64,000 nt of DNA from G965197675 sp965197675 (GTDB lineage Bacteria; Chloroflexota; Dehalococcoidia; Plut-88900), in contig OZ240221.1 of assembly GCA_965197675.1 (NCBI GenBank), positions 2,666,001-2,730,000 on the forward strand, read 5' to 3'. Positions 24,622 through 33,604 of the stretch are shown here, piece by piece (within the stretch, counting starts at the first letter, position 1; every line of letters begins with the position of its first letter). The notes beneath the pieces are model-generated. The model saw only the letters and a program-made list of their open reading frames with translations, was not told where the DNA came from and did no database searches. The position numbers and the translations under genes are program-made.

Positions 24622-25452
24622 ATGTCCTACCAAAACGTGCTATATGAGACCGATGATCGTGTAGCCATCGTAACCTTGAACCGCCCGGAGAAGTTGAACG
24701 CCTTGAGTGCGGAGCACATCAATGACATTATCGCAGCTGTACAGGAGGCAGAGGCTGACAGGAACATCAGGGTAGTTGTCATCCGAGGAGCGGGACGCGC
24801 CTTCTCGGCAGGCTACGATATCACCCCTGGCCGATTAGGCATGGATGACTTCGATATGTCCGATACCATAAGCCACTTTCGCCAGCAAAACAGTCAATGG
24901 CTCAAGGTGTGGAACTTAACCAAGCCCACAATCGCCCAAGTCCATGGGTACTGCCTGGCAGGCGCCACCGATCTAACTTTCTCTTGCGACATGATCATCA
25001 CCGCCGAGGACACTGTCTTTGGCGTGCCCGATGTCCGCACCCTCGCATCCGTCGGCTGCCACATGTGGACATACCTAGTGGGCCCTCAGTGGGCCAAGCG
25101 AATAATGTTGACCGGTGACCCAATAGACGGCAAGACCGCGGAAAGAATAGGCCTTGTCATGAAGGCGGTACCTGCTGAGGCGCTTGAAGAAGAAGTTATG
25201 ACCCTAGCCAAGAGGATTGCCAATATATCTCTGGAGATGCTGATACCCAACAAGTCTCTCATAAACAAGGTGATGGACCTGATGGGCCACAATGCAGCAC
25301 AGCAACTGTCCACCGATACGGCGATCATTACGCACCACGCCGAGGCCACCAAGCGATTCCATGAGATGGGAGAAAAGGAGGGGTTTAAGGCGGCCCTCCT
25401 GTGGAGGGATGGGCCCTTCGGGGACTACTCCGCTCGACCCCGCAAGGGTTAG
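24622..25452 (+). CDS. Enoyl-CoA hydratase/isomerase family protein
   Basis: A 276-residue crotonase: RVAIVTLNRPEKLNALSAEH, RGAGRAFSAGYDIT (oxyanion hole), VHGYCLAGATDLTFSCDMIITAEDTVFGVPDVR. The usual second Glu is an Asp (VPDVR), so the exact chemistry is open. A C-terminal segment ends FKAALLWRDGPFGDYSARP, often seen in longer crotonases. ATG at 24622 with a perfect AGGAGGTG; the frame is open further upstream into the previous gene but that part is not coding here. Confidence 0.87.
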   Translation: MSYQNVLYETDDRVAIVTLNRPEKLNALSAEHINDIIAAVQEAEADRNIRVVVIRGAGRAFSAGYDITPGRLGMDDFDMSDTISHFRQQNSQWLKVWNLTKPTIAQVHGYCLAGATDLTFSCDMIITAEDTVFGVPDVRTLASVGCHMWTYLVGPQWAKRIMLTGDPIDGKTAERIGLVMKAVPAEALEEEVMTLAKRIANISLEMLIPNKSLINKVMDLMGHNAAQQLSTDTAIITHHAEATKRFHEMGEKEGFKAALLWRDGPFGDYSARPRKG

Positions 25453-25467
25453 GGTTCAACTACGTAC

Positions 25468-26637
25468 TTAAGAACCTCGCATCTGGAACAGCTTACCCTC
25501 GGACTTGAACGAGGGCGCCACAATCATCTCCGCCTCGTGCATGTCTTTGATTGACATGGCCCCGCACATGCCCATAGCGGTCTTCAACGCTCCTATCAGG
25601 TTCTGGGTGCCATCGGTAACCGAGCTGGGTCCCATCAGGATCTGCTCCAGTGAGCCCTTGGTTCCCACCTCGATTCGAGTTCCTCGAGGGAGAGCAGGAT
25701 GGGGACTGGCCATACCCCAGTTGTATCCTTTGCCTGGGGCTTCGTTAGACTGAGCTAAGGGGGTGCCGAGCATTACCGCATCGGCACCCGCCACTATCGA
25801 CTTGCAGAGATCGCCTCCAGTCCTTATGCCACCGTCAGTGATGACGGCTACGTATTTGCCGGTTCTACTGAAGTGGACATCCCTTGCAGAGGCGCACTCA
25901 ACGGTGGCCGTTATCTGAGGGACACCTATGCCCAATACTTCACGGCTGGTGCAGGCAGCACCCGGCCCGACTCCCACCAGCAACCCAGCTATCCCAGTCT
26001 CCATCAACTCCAACGCCGTCTCGTATCCCACCGAGTTGCCTACAACTACAGGCACCCCGACCTCCTCGCACAGCTCGGAAAAATCCAGACCTCTGTAGCT
26101 GCGGGAGACATGTCGAGCAGTAGTTACCGTAGATTGGACCACTAGGATATCGGCTCCAACTTCCACGGCCACCGGAGCCAATCTCTTGGAGTTCTGGGGT
26201 GTAATCGAAACGGCGCAAACCGCTCCTGAATCTCTGATGGTCTTGATACACCGCCCTATGGCCTCTTCCCTGAACGGGGCCGAGTACACTTTCTGCATCA
26301 AAGGTGTCACCTCTTCAGCAGAAGCATTGATTATCTGAGTCAGCACCTCGGATGGATCATCATAGCGGCCATGCACTCCTTCCAGATTCAGTACAGCCAG
26401 TCCACCCAGATTGCTCATCTCTACGGCCATCCTTGGGTCCACAACACCATCCATGGCCGAAGCCATGACCGGGATGGAGAAAGTATGGCTGCCTAGGGTG
26501 AATTCAGCGGTGGTTAGCTCTGGGTTGACGGTTACTTGCCCAGGCACAATGGCTACGTCCTCGAACCCGTAGGCCCGGCGCGGCTCTTCAAACCTAACGT
26601 TATCCCTGGTGCTTAGTGGACCTTCTCGCGTCTGCAA
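25468..26637 (-). CDS. guaB3: GuaB3-family IMP dehydrogenase-related protein
   Basis: 389-residue TIM-barrel protein of the IMP dehydrogenase/GMP reductase superfamily without CBS domains. Seen: SAMDGVVDPRMAVEMSNLGGLAVLNLEG, the catalytic loop GVGPGAACTSREVLGIGVPQ with the active-site Cys, and ITDGGIRTGGDLCKSIVAGADAVMLGTPLA for phosphate binding. This combination marks the GuaB3 branch common in Actinobacteria and Chloroflexota, shown or proposed to convert between GMP/XMP and IMP pools. Convergent with the crotonase gene. Start at an ATG at 26637 without a strong ribosome-binding site. Confidence 0.87.
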   Translation of the reverse strand: MQTREGPLSTRDNVRFEEPRRAYGFEDVAIVPGQVTVNPELTTAEFTLGSHTFSIPVMASAMDGVVDPRMAVEMSNLGGLAVLNLEGVHGRYDDPSEVLTQIINASAEEVTPLMQKVYSAPFREEAIGRCIKTIRDSGAVCAVSITPQNSKRLAPVAVEVGADILVVQSTVTTARHVSRSYRGLDFSELCEEVGVPVVVGNSVGYETALELMETGIAGLLVGVGPGAACTSREVLGIGVPQITATVECASARDVHFSRTGKYVAVITDGGIRTGGDLCKSIVAGADAVMLGTPLAQSNEAPGKGYNWGMASPHPALPRGTRIEVGTKGSLEQILMGPSSVTDGTQNLIGALKTAMGMCGAMSIKDMHEAEMIVAPSFKSEGKLFQMRGS

Positions 26638-26742
26638 ATCGGAGTAACCGCCATCGCCGATGAGGGGTGCACTTGATATAGTGAATATACCAATAGCCAG
26701 GGTCTAAGTCAACGAAATTCTCCTCGATTTTCCCCCAACTTA

Positions 26743-26803
26743 TCTCGTTCAGAATAACAAGTGACACATAGAACAGTGTCATCATTGAGATAGTGGGGGC
26801 GGG
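26743..26803 (+). repeat. R1 dispersed repeat, copy C
   Basis: TCTCGTTCAGAATAACAAGT then GACACATAGAACAGTGTCAT; the inner GACAC...GTGTC is an inverted repeat whose bases differ from copies B and D in a compensated way. It continues ...GAGATAGTGGGGGCGGG, similar to the flank of copy B. Confidence 0.75.
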
Positions 26804-26936
26804 CATACTACACGGTGCCTTCCCGCCAAGCTCCTAGCTACCCTACTCCACTCCTCCTCATGTTCCTACCTGATCTGCCTGCTCAGGCGGGTAACATGAC
26901 TTTTGAAGCACCGATACCTCTTTCGGCCTGTGTGTA

Positions 26937-27010
26937 CCCACCCAGATATGTGATTTTGGGGGGACAGCCTCTACTTGGCGGTAGACAGGCCTCCGGACTC
27001 CCTCTGTGGA
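26937..27010 (+). repeat. R2 repeat, copy C (diverged)
   Basis: It starts ACCCACCCAGATATGTGATT, like copies B and D, and ends CCTCCGGACTCCCTC. The middle hairpins have decayed (GGGGGGACAGCCTCT, then GTAGACAGGCC). Confidence 0.6.
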
Positions 27011-27061
27011 GACTTCTGGGACAGGGTCGTTTAGCTGGGTGATTTGGGTTGGTACAGTTGA

Positions 27062-27091
27062 TTGACATCCGCCATGGAGATGCAATATCAT
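27062..27091 (+). promoter_or_regulatory. pyr operon promoter
   Basis: Consensus -35 TTGACA (27062-27067), an 18-bp spacer and -10 TATCAT (27086-27091). Transcription would start near 27098 and give a leader of about 140 nt carrying the PyrR attenuator. Confidence 0.7.
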
Positions 27092-27147
27092 CTGCTAAGA
27101 GATAGTTGAATCCCAAACAGGCAGACACCCTGGGTAACCTTTAAATC

Positions 27148-27216
27148 AGTCCAGAGAGGCTGGCAAGGAGCCGACGCAGTTGTCAGTGCCAAGCGATGCT
27201 GCTACCACCCCTTGCC
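27148..27216 (+). promoter_or_regulatory. PyrR-binding loop and antiterminator of the pyr attenuator
   Basis: AGTCCAGAGAGGCT at 27148-27161 matches the PyrR-binding anti-antiterminator loop known from Bacillus pyr leaders. GGCAAGG right after it (27162-27168) is exactly complementary to CCTTGCC (27210-27216), which is also the left arm of the terminator hairpin. Two exclusive structures are therefore possible: antiterminator (genes on) or PyrR-UMP-stabilised loop plus terminator (genes off). Confidence 0.82.
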
Positions 27217-27237
27217 AGATCAGGTAAGGGGTTTTTT
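27208..27237 (+). terminator. Intrinsic terminator of the pyr attenuator
   Basis: Stem CCCCTTGCC/GGTAAGGGG (one G-T pair) with loop AGATCA, followed by six T residues (27232-27237). It lies immediately before the pyrR start. The GGGG of the right arm is also the best ribosome-binding site for pyrR (ATG at 27239), so the same hairpin could hide the site from ribosomes. Confidence 0.85.
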
Positions 27238-27238
27238 C

Positions 27239-27808
27239 ATGCCAGAAAACCCTATAATGTCATCGGAAGAGGTCAGCCGTTCGGCGCGTCGTATTGCCCA
27301 CGAGATAATGGAAGCCCATGAAGACCTGAGCTCTCTTCTGTTGGTGGGAATACGAACTCGAGGCGTACCTCTTGCACTTAGGATAGCCTGCTACCTCAAT
27401 CATCTGGACAGTCTGGAAGTTCCCGTCGGAGCCTTGGATATCAGCCTGCATAGGGACGACCGAACCTCCTCGTCCTCCTGGCCCCTTGTCCTCAGCATCG
27501 ATATACCGGTGGACATCCAAGACCGAGAAGTGGTGCTGGTAGATGATGTCTTGTACACCGGCCGAAGCGTTAGGGCAGCCCTGGATGTCCTGACCAATCT
27601 AGGCCGCCCCAAGAGGGTACAGCTAGCTGTTCTGGTGGACAGAGGGCATCGAGAGCTCCCCATCCGACCCGATTACGTGGGCAAGAACATCCCTACCTCT
27701 CGAGTCGACACTGTCAAGGTCCGCCTCACAGAGACAGATGGCAAAGATGAAGTGGTAGTTATCGGTCAGGCAACTACTCAACTGTCCACGCCTGGGAGAA
27801 GCAGGTAG
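27239..27808 (+). CDS. pyrR: PyrR bifunctional pyr regulator/uracil phosphoribosyltransferase
   Basis: 189-residue type I phosphoribosyltransferase. Seen: the PRPP loop VVLVDDVLYTGRSVRAALD (from residue 98), preceded by GALDISLHRDD, and LAVLVDRGHRELPIRPDYVGKN. PyrR binds UMP and the pyr leader RNA to promote termination and has weak uracil phosphoribosyltransferase activity. An earlier TTG at 27212 is open in frame but lies inside the attenuator hairpin, so the ATG at 27239 (or the next at 27257) is the real start. First gene of pyrR-pyrB-carA-carB-pyrK; 2 bp to pyrB. Confidence 0.93.
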   Translation: MPENPIMSSEEVSRSARRIAHEIMEAHEDLSSLLLVGIRTRGVPLALRIACYLNHLDSLEVPVGALDISLHRDDRTSSSSWPLVLSIDIPVDIQDREVVLVDDVLYTGRSVRAALDVLTNLGRPKRVQLAVLVDRGHRELPIRPDYVGKNIPTSRVDTVKVRLTETDGKDEVVVIGQATTQLSTPGRSR

Positions 27809-27810
27809 TA

Positions 27811-29199
27811 GTGACTCTCAAGGGCAAAAACCTAATAACCATCGATGACTTCTTCAATGCCGAGGTGGATGTCGTCTTCTCCCTTGCCGAAGAAATGATG
27901 TCTTCTCCGAGGGACTACTCCGACCTTTGCAAGGGGTTCGTCATGGCAAGCCTCTTCTACGAGCCCAGCACCCGCACCCGTCTCTCCTTCGAAACGGCCA
28001 TGCATAGGCTGGGCGGGAGTGTGGTAACCGCCGCCGAGGTGGGAAGTTCATCTCTGGCCAAGGGAGAGAGCCTGGCGGACACGGCGAGGGTCGTAGGCAG
28101 CTACGTGGACCTAATCGTAATACGGCATCCCTGGGAAGGCGCCGCTCAAGCCATCGCCAACTACGCCGGGATTTCCGTAATCAACGCCGGCGACGGCAGC
28201 CATGAACATCCTACACAAACCCTATGCGACCTTTTCACGCTGAGAAAAGAGAAGGGCACGATTCGTGATCTTACCATCGCTATGTGCGGCGACCTCAAGA
28301 GCGGCCGGACTGTCCACTCGCTGACCTATGCGCTTGCCAAGTTCGGCGCCAACATAGTATTCATGCCGAGCAAAGGGTATGAGCTGCCCAGGGACGTTAG
28401 AGAGAAGCTCGGAAGAGAATATAAAGGCGTCCTCAGCCAGAGTAGCGAGTCAGACAAGTATGAATCCGGAAGGACTCCACTGGGCGACTTGGACGCCATA
28501 TATCAGACCTCCACAAAACCCCATCAGCTGACATTGTTAACCGATATCGCGCTCAACCTTCAGCACGGAGACTACGACGTTATCTATGCCACCCGGTTAC
28601 AGAAGGAACGCTACTCCAGCGAGGAAAAAGGGGGTGGTTATGTAAAACTGGACCAGCAGATGATGAAGCAACCGGCGTTCAAGAAGACATTGGTTATGCA
28701 CCCATTGCCAAGAGTGGACGAGATAGCCCACGAACTGGATGAAGACCCTCGAAGCATGTACTTCAAGCAGGCGGCCTACGGAGTTCCTGTGCGAATGGCT
28801 CTCCTGTCTCTCATCCTAGGAGCAGTCGAGCGAGACCCACCGGAGGAGCCCAATCCATACTTCAGAGGTATCACATACCAAAGCTACAAGAGCCCCGATG
28901 GCATCGCCTGTGATAACGACAACTGCGTCTCTCACAGGGAGAGCGCCTACATAGTACCCGAGTTCTGGATCATCTCGGAAAACCCAGCCATACTCCGATG
29001 CGTTTACTGCGAGCGAGAGAGCCAACCCCAGTCGGCAGGCAGCTCCCGGACCCGTTTCTACCACAAGGCGGGAGACTTCAGTTCACGCAGACTTAAAGAC
29101 AAGAATATCGTTTTCTTCGAATCTTACAAGCAGGCCCATGACGCCGGGTATCGGCCTGGATCCCGGGTCAAAACGCGGCAGACACAAACTATAGCGTGA
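27811..29199 (+). CDS. pyrB: Aspartate carbamoyltransferase with PyrI-like zinc tail
   Basis: Catalyses carbamoyl phosphate + aspartate to carbamoyl aspartate. Residues 1-340 are a normal catalytic chain (FYEPSTRTRLSFETA, HEHPTQTLCDLFT, CGDLKSGRTVHSL, MHPLPRVDEIAHELD). The protein is 462 residues against about 310 usual. The extension has Cys367-x4-Cys372-x24-Cys397-x2-Cys400, with text close to the zinc domain of the regulatory subunit PyrI (ACDNDNCVSHRES, LRCVYCERE). There is no allosteric nucleotide-binding domain. The last 50 residues (FYHKAGDF...GYRPGSR) resemble an Ada-type metal-binding module without its cysteines. GTG start at 27811. It overlaps carA by GTGA. Confidence 0.92.
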   Translation: MTLKGKNLITIDDFFNAEVDVVFSLAEEMMSSPRDYSDLCKGFVMASLFYEPSTRTRLSFETAMHRLGGSVVTAAEVGSSSLAKGESLADTARVVGSYVDLIVIRHPWEGAAQAIANYAGISVINAGDGSHEHPTQTLCDLFTLRKEKGTIRDLTIAMCGDLKSGRTVHSLTYALAKFGANIVFMPSKGYELPRDVREKLGREYKGVLSQSSESDKYESGRTPLGDLDAIYQTSTKPHQLTLLTDIALNLQHGDYDVIYATRLQKERYSSEEKGGGYVKLDQQMMKQPAFKKTLVMHPLPRVDEIAHELDEDPRSMYFKQAAYGVPVRMALLSLILGAVERDPPEEPNPYFRGITYQSYKSPDGIACDNDNCVSHRESAYIVPEFWIISENPAILRCVYCERESQPQSAGSSRTRFYHKAGDFSSRRLKDKNIVFFESYKQAHDAGYRPGSRVKTRQTQTIA

Positions 29200-30290
29200 A
29201 CAGAAAAGCCTGGTTGGTATTGGAGGACGGCTCATATTACGAGGGTTATTCCTTCGGCGCGTCATCCTCCTCCTATGGCGAGGTAGTATTCAATACCACC
29301 ATGACCGGCTATCAGGAAGTACTTACCGACCCCTCTTATTCAGGCCAGATAGTCGTCCTGACCTATCCTCTTGTTGGGAACTATGGCATCAACGCCGAGG
29401 ATATGGAGTCCCGCCAAATTCAGGTGAGAGGCTTTGTTGTTAGAGAGGACTGTCCCCAACCCAGCCACTGGGGCAGCACCTCAACCCTGGCCGAGTTTCT
29501 CACATCTCAAGGAGTGATCGGAATAGGGGGAGTCGACACGCGAGCCATCACCCGGAGGCTCCGTTCATCCGGAGTTATGATGGGAATGATAACTTCAGAT
29601 GATGCTCCCCATGTCGCCCTGGCACACCTTAAAGACCTTCCCAGGTACGATGCCATCGACTTCGTCCACACCGTCTCAACGTCTTCTCCTTACGAATGGA
29701 GTGGAAGTGAATTACAAAAGGAGCCCTGGTGCAATATCCTGGCCCTCGATTACGGGCTCAAGTTCAGCATCTTGCGCGTCCTCAGAAAGATGGGATGCCG
29801 AGTTAAGGTTGTACCTGCGACCACTCCCTTGGAAGACATCCTGGACATCAACCCCGACGGCCTCATATTATCTCCCGGCCCCGGAGACCCAGCCCTTCTG
29901 AGCCAGGTAGTGGATACAGTCAAGTCCCTGGTAGGTGTCAAACCCATTATGGGAATATGTCTTGGCCATCAGATTTTGGGCAGAGCCTTCGGCGGAGAGA
30001 CCTTCAAGCTTAAGTTTGGCCACAGGGGCAGTAACCACCCCGTGCGAGACCTAGCTACCGGCCGAGTCCATATAACCGCCCAGAACCACGGCTATGCCCT
30101 CGATGCTGACAGCCTGCCCTCCTCTGTAGAGGTAAGCCACATAAGCCTCAACGATGACACAGTCGAGGGAATTATCCACAAGGAGTATCCCATCATCTCC
30201 ATTCAGTACCACTCAGAAGCGTCGCCCGGCCCCCTAGACAACGTGTATCTCTTTGAGCGCTTCTTAGATATGGTGAGATCTGCAGCATGA
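29196..30290 (+). CDS. carA: Carbamoyl-phosphate synthase small subunit
   Basis: 364-residue glutamine amidotransferase subunit that supplies ammonia to CarB. Seen: the N-terminal CPSase small domain (WLVLEDGSYYEGYSFGAS, MTGYQEVLTDPSYSGQIV, GVDTRAITRRLR) and a class I glutaminase domain with the nucleophile Cys in GICLGHQILGRAFGG and the His-Glu pair in SIQYHSEASPGP. GTG start overlapping the pyrB stop and an ATGA overlap with carB show tight translational coupling. Confidence 0.96.
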   Translation: MNRKAWLVLEDGSYYEGYSFGASSSSYGEVVFNTTMTGYQEVLTDPSYSGQIVVLTYPLVGNYGINAEDMESRQIQVRGFVVREDCPQPSHWGSTSTLAEFLTSQGVIGIGGVDTRAITRRLRSSGVMMGMITSDDAPHVALAHLKDLPRYDAIDFVHTVSTSSPYEWSGSELQKEPWCNILALDYGLKFSILRVLRKMGCRVKVVPATTPLEDILDINPDGLILSPGPGDPALLSQVVDTVKSLVGVKPIMGICLGHQILGRAFGGETFKLKFGHRGSNHPVRDLATGRVHITAQNHGYALDADSLPSSVEVSHISLNDDTVEGIIHKEYPIISIQYHSEASPGPLDNVYLFERFLDMVRSAA

Positions 30291-33200
30291 CCACTGTCAT
30301 CTCAAAAGTCCTGGTTATAGGCTCCGGCCCCATAGTCATCGGACAAGCAGCAGAGTTCGACTATGCCGGCACCCAGGCCTGCAAAGCCCTACGAGAAGAG
30401 GGGGTTACCTCCGTCCTGGTCAACTCCAATCCCGCCACTATCATGACCGACGAGGGCATTGCCGACATTGTCTACATAGAACCTCTGACCGCAGACGTCA
30501 TATCTCGAATCATAGAGAGGGAGCGTCCTGATGGCCTGCTCCCCACACTGGGAGGCCAAACAGGACTGAATCTAGCCGTCGAGTTGGCGGATGCCGGCGT
30601 CCTGGGCCGGTACAACGTTCGCATGCTGGGCACGCCCCTAAGCACCATCCGGAAGGCCGAGGACAGGGAGCTGTTCCGCCAGCTTCTGGAAGACATAGGT
30701 GAGCCAGTTCCCGATAATGCGACAGTAACCACAGAAGATGAAGCCCTCGAAGTCGCTGACAAGCTGGGGCTGCCTCTGGTCGTGCGCCCCGCCTACACAC
30801 TTGGCGGGACGGGAGGAGGGGTAGCCAGGACTCGAGAAGATCTGACCTCCATAGTCCAGGGAGGTCTCGCCGCAAGCCCCATCAAGCAGGTCCTTCTGGA
30901 GCGCTACCTGGAAGGGTGGAAAGAGATAGAGTACGAGGTTATGAGGGACTCGGCAGGCAACTGTATCACCGTGTGTAACATGGAGAATCTGGACCCTATG
31001 GGAATTCACACGGGAGACAGCATAGTCGTAGCTCCCAGCCAGACCCTATCCGACAAAGAGTACCAGATGCTCCGCTCGGCCAGTCTCAAAATCATAAGCA
31101 CCTTGGGAATCGAGGGCGGGTGCAACATCCAATTCGCCATGGCTCCAGGGCCTGTAGTGGCAGAGGCGTTCGGCAGCAAAGCAGAACACCCCTCCGACTA
31201 TTACGTTATAGAAGTCAACCCCAGAGTAAGTCGAAGCTCTGCTCTCGCCAGCAAAGCCACCGGATACCCCATCGCACGGGTTGCGGCGAAGATATCGGTG
31301 GGCCGCACACTGGATCAGATTCCCAATGCAGTGACAGGACAGACATTGGCGGCCTTTGAGCCCACACTAGACTATTGTGTTGTCAAGATACCTCGCTGGC
31401 CCTTCGACAAGTTCGCCACCGGCGACCGCTCCATAGGCACTCAGATGAAGGCCACCGGCGAAGTGATGGCCATAGACCGATGTTTCGAGGCCGCCCTGCA
31501 AAAGGCAATCCGCTCACTCGATATAGGGTTACGTCCCCTCTTCTGGGAGGACAAATCTTGGTCGCCCGCTGTAGGCTCAGAAAGAGGCGCATTACCACTT
31601 CACCCCAACGACCTTCGAATGTGGGCATTGATGAGCGGGCTGAGAAAAGGCATGCTTCCTGATGAGCTATCCAGGCAGACGGGTATCGATTCATGGTTTA
31701 CTACCAAACTCCAGAACATAGTGGAGATAGAAAATATGCTGCTTTCTGAGACCCTGAATCCTGACCTGCTACGACAGGCAAAACGTATAGGCTTTTCCGA
31801 CGAAGATATCGCAACCCTTGCGGATAGACTACCCGAGCAGGTCCGTAATCTCAGACACGAATGGAATATTCGGCCAGTCTTCAAGATGGTGGATACTTGT
31901 GCCGCGGAGTTCGTAGCGGAAACCCCCTACTTCTACAGCTCTTATGAGCAGGAAAACGAAGCCGACTCGGTCGGGGGATCCCGAGCTCTAGTTGTCGGCA
32001 GTGGCCCCATAAGGATTGGTCAGGGCATCGAGTTCGATTACTGTAGTGTGCACGCCGCTTGGGCGTTGCAGAAGGAGGGAACCAAGAGCATAATGGTCAA
32101 CTCCAACCCTGAGACCGTCTCCACAGACTTCGATACCAGCGATAGACTCTACTTTGAACCGCTAGACGAAGAGAGTATCAGAGACATTTTAGACAACGAG
32201 AACGACTCCTCGAGCAACGGAGTGTCCATTACGCCTACGGTAGTCCAGTTTGGGGGTCAAACGGCAATCAATCTTGCCGGTCCTCTTCACCGCGGTGGCG
32301 CACCCATCCTGGGTTCCACCGCCGAGGCCATAGATATAGCCGAGGACCGTCACCGCTTCGAGGACTTTTTGAATCGGCTTGGCATACCTCAGCCTCCCGG
32401 CGCAGCCATCTCCACCGTGGAAGAAGGGTTAAATGTCGCCCAGACCATAGGCTATCCGGCGCTGGTACGTCCCAGCTACGTGTTGGGTGGTAGAGCCATG
32501 GAGATTGTTCACAATGCCACCGAGCTTATACGCTACATGACCGGCGCCGTGGAGGCTGGAAGAGGGCGTCCAGTCCTCATCGATAAGTATCTGGAGGGCA
32601 GAGAGGTGGAGGTGGACGCCATTTGTGATGGAGAGAGGGTGCTCATCCCAGGCATAATGGAGCATGTGGAAAGGGCCGGGGTTCACAGCGGTGATTCCAT
32701 GGCCGTATATCCGCCCCTCAACCTTACTCAGGCTCAGACCGATTCTATCGTCGAATATACGATTCAGATAGGACTGGCTCTGGAAGTCTCCGGCCTGATG
32801 AACATCCAGTACGTGGTGATGGATTCCGCGCCAACAAATGAAGAGGAGGACGAGCGTATAGCGGGAGACAGCTCGATAGTTTACGTCTTGGAAGTGAATC
32901 CCAGGGCCAGCCGTACCTCACCCTTCCTGTCCAAGGTCACAGGCATACCCATGGTCCAGATAGCGACGAGAGTAATGATGGGCACTAGTTTGGAAGCTCA
33001 AGGATATCCTTCTGGACTTTGGAAGAGTGGCAGTATAGTGGGAATCAAGGCTCCTGTGTTTTCCATGTCAAAGCTTGCGGGAGTGGATACTTATCTGGGG
33101 CCTGAGATGAAGTCCACTGGCGAGGTGATGGGTATAGATTACACATTCAGTGCAGCCCTGACCAAAGCCCTATTGGCTGGAGGTATGATGCTGCCTCCCG

Positions 33201-33598
33201 AAGGCGCTATGCTTCTGAGCATCGCCGATCGCAATAAGGCGGAAGTACTACCCATTATCCGTAATTTGGCTTCGCTGCCCTATCAACTCTTCGCAACGGA
33301 AGGAACAGCTGCCATGATCAGAGCTCTTCACTTACCAGTCACGACCGTAGCCAAAGTTGGGGAGGGGCATCCCAACGTCGTCGAGGTCATACAGAATGGG
33401 AAGGTAAACGCCGTTCTCAACACAATGACCGGTCGTCGTACTCCCTTAAGAGACGGCTCTGAGATCCGAAGGGCTGCGGCAGAGAAACGAATCCCCTGCT
33501 TTACCTCATTGGACACTGCCAAGGCTGCGGTGGAAACTCTACTAAGGGGCCCTCAAAACTATAGCATCAGAACTATGGCAGAATACCTGGCTGGGTGA
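30287..33598 (+). CDS. carB: Carbamoyl-phosphate synthase large subunit
   Basis: 1103-residue synthetase built from two homologous ATP-grasp halves. Seen: the N-half KVLVIGSGPIVIGQAAEFDYAGTQACKAL and the C-half ALVVGSGPIRIGQGIEFDYCSVHA, each with ATP-grasp blocks (PAYTLGGTGGGVA and PSYVLGGRAMEIV) and EVNPR motifs. The C-terminal MGS-like domain (LFATEGTAAMIRALHLP) is the usual site of allosteric control. It makes carbamoyl phosphate for pyrimidines and arginine. ATG overlaps the carA stop; pyrK follows after 6 bp. Confidence 0.97.
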   Translation: MTTVISKVLVIGSGPIVIGQAAEFDYAGTQACKALREEGVTSVLVNSNPATIMTDEGIADIVYIEPLTADVISRIIERERPDGLLPTLGGQTGLNLAVELADAGVLGRYNVRMLGTPLSTIRKAEDRELFRQLLEDIGEPVPDNATVTTEDEALEVADKLGLPLVVRPAYTLGGTGGGVARTREDLTSIVQGGLAASPIKQVLLERYLEGWKEIEYEVMRDSAGNCITVCNMENLDPMGIHTGDSIVVAPSQTLSDKEYQMLRSASLKIISTLGIEGGCNIQFAMAPGPVVAEAFGSKAEHPSDYYVIEVNPRVSRSSALASKATGYPIARVAAKISVGRTLDQIPNAVTGQTLAAFEPTLDYCVVKIPRWPFDKFATGDRSIGTQMKATGEVMAIDRCFEAALQKAIRSLDIGLRPLFWEDKSWSPAVGSERGALPLHPNDLRMWALMSGLRKGMLPDELSRQTGIDSWFTTKLQNIVEIENMLLSETLNPDLLRQAKRIGFSDEDIATLADRLPEQVRNLRHEWNIRPVFKMVDTCAAEFVAETPYFYSSYEQENEADSVGGSRALVVGSGPIRIGQGIEFDYCSVHAAWALQKEGTKSIMVNSNPETVSTDFDTSDRLYFEPLDEESIRDILDNENDSSSNGVSITPTVVQFGGQTAINLAGPLHRGGAPILGSTAEAIDIAEDRHRFEDFLNRLGIPQPPGAAISTVEEGLNVAQTIGYPALVRPSYVLGGRAMEIVHNATELIRYMTGAVEAGRGRPVLIDKYLEGREVEVDAICDGERVLIPGIMEHVERAGVHSGDSMAVYPPLNLTQAQTDSIVEYTIQIGLALEVSGLMNIQYVVMDSAPTNEEEDERIAGDSSIVYVLEVNPRASRTSPFLSKVTGIPMVQIATRVMMGTSLEAQGYPSGLWKSGSIVGIKAPVFSMSKLAGVDTYLGPEMKSTGEVMGIDYTFSAALTKALLAGGMMLPPEGAMLLSIADRNKAEVLPIIRNLASLPYQLFATEGTAAMIRALHLPVTTVAKVGEGHPNVVEVIQNGKVNAVLNTMTGRRTPLRDGSEIRRAAAEKRIPCFTSLDTAKAAVETLLRGPQNYSIRTMAEYLAG

Positions 33599-33604
33599 GT
33601 CGTC

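Larger units (their letters stand above)
26638..27061. other. Intergenic region with R1 and R2 repeats before the pyr promoter
   Basis: No gene seen. It holds R1 copy C (26743-26803) and R2 copy C (26937-27010), then the pyr promoter and leader (listed separately). Short open frames across it fall inside the repeats. Confidence 0.65.
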
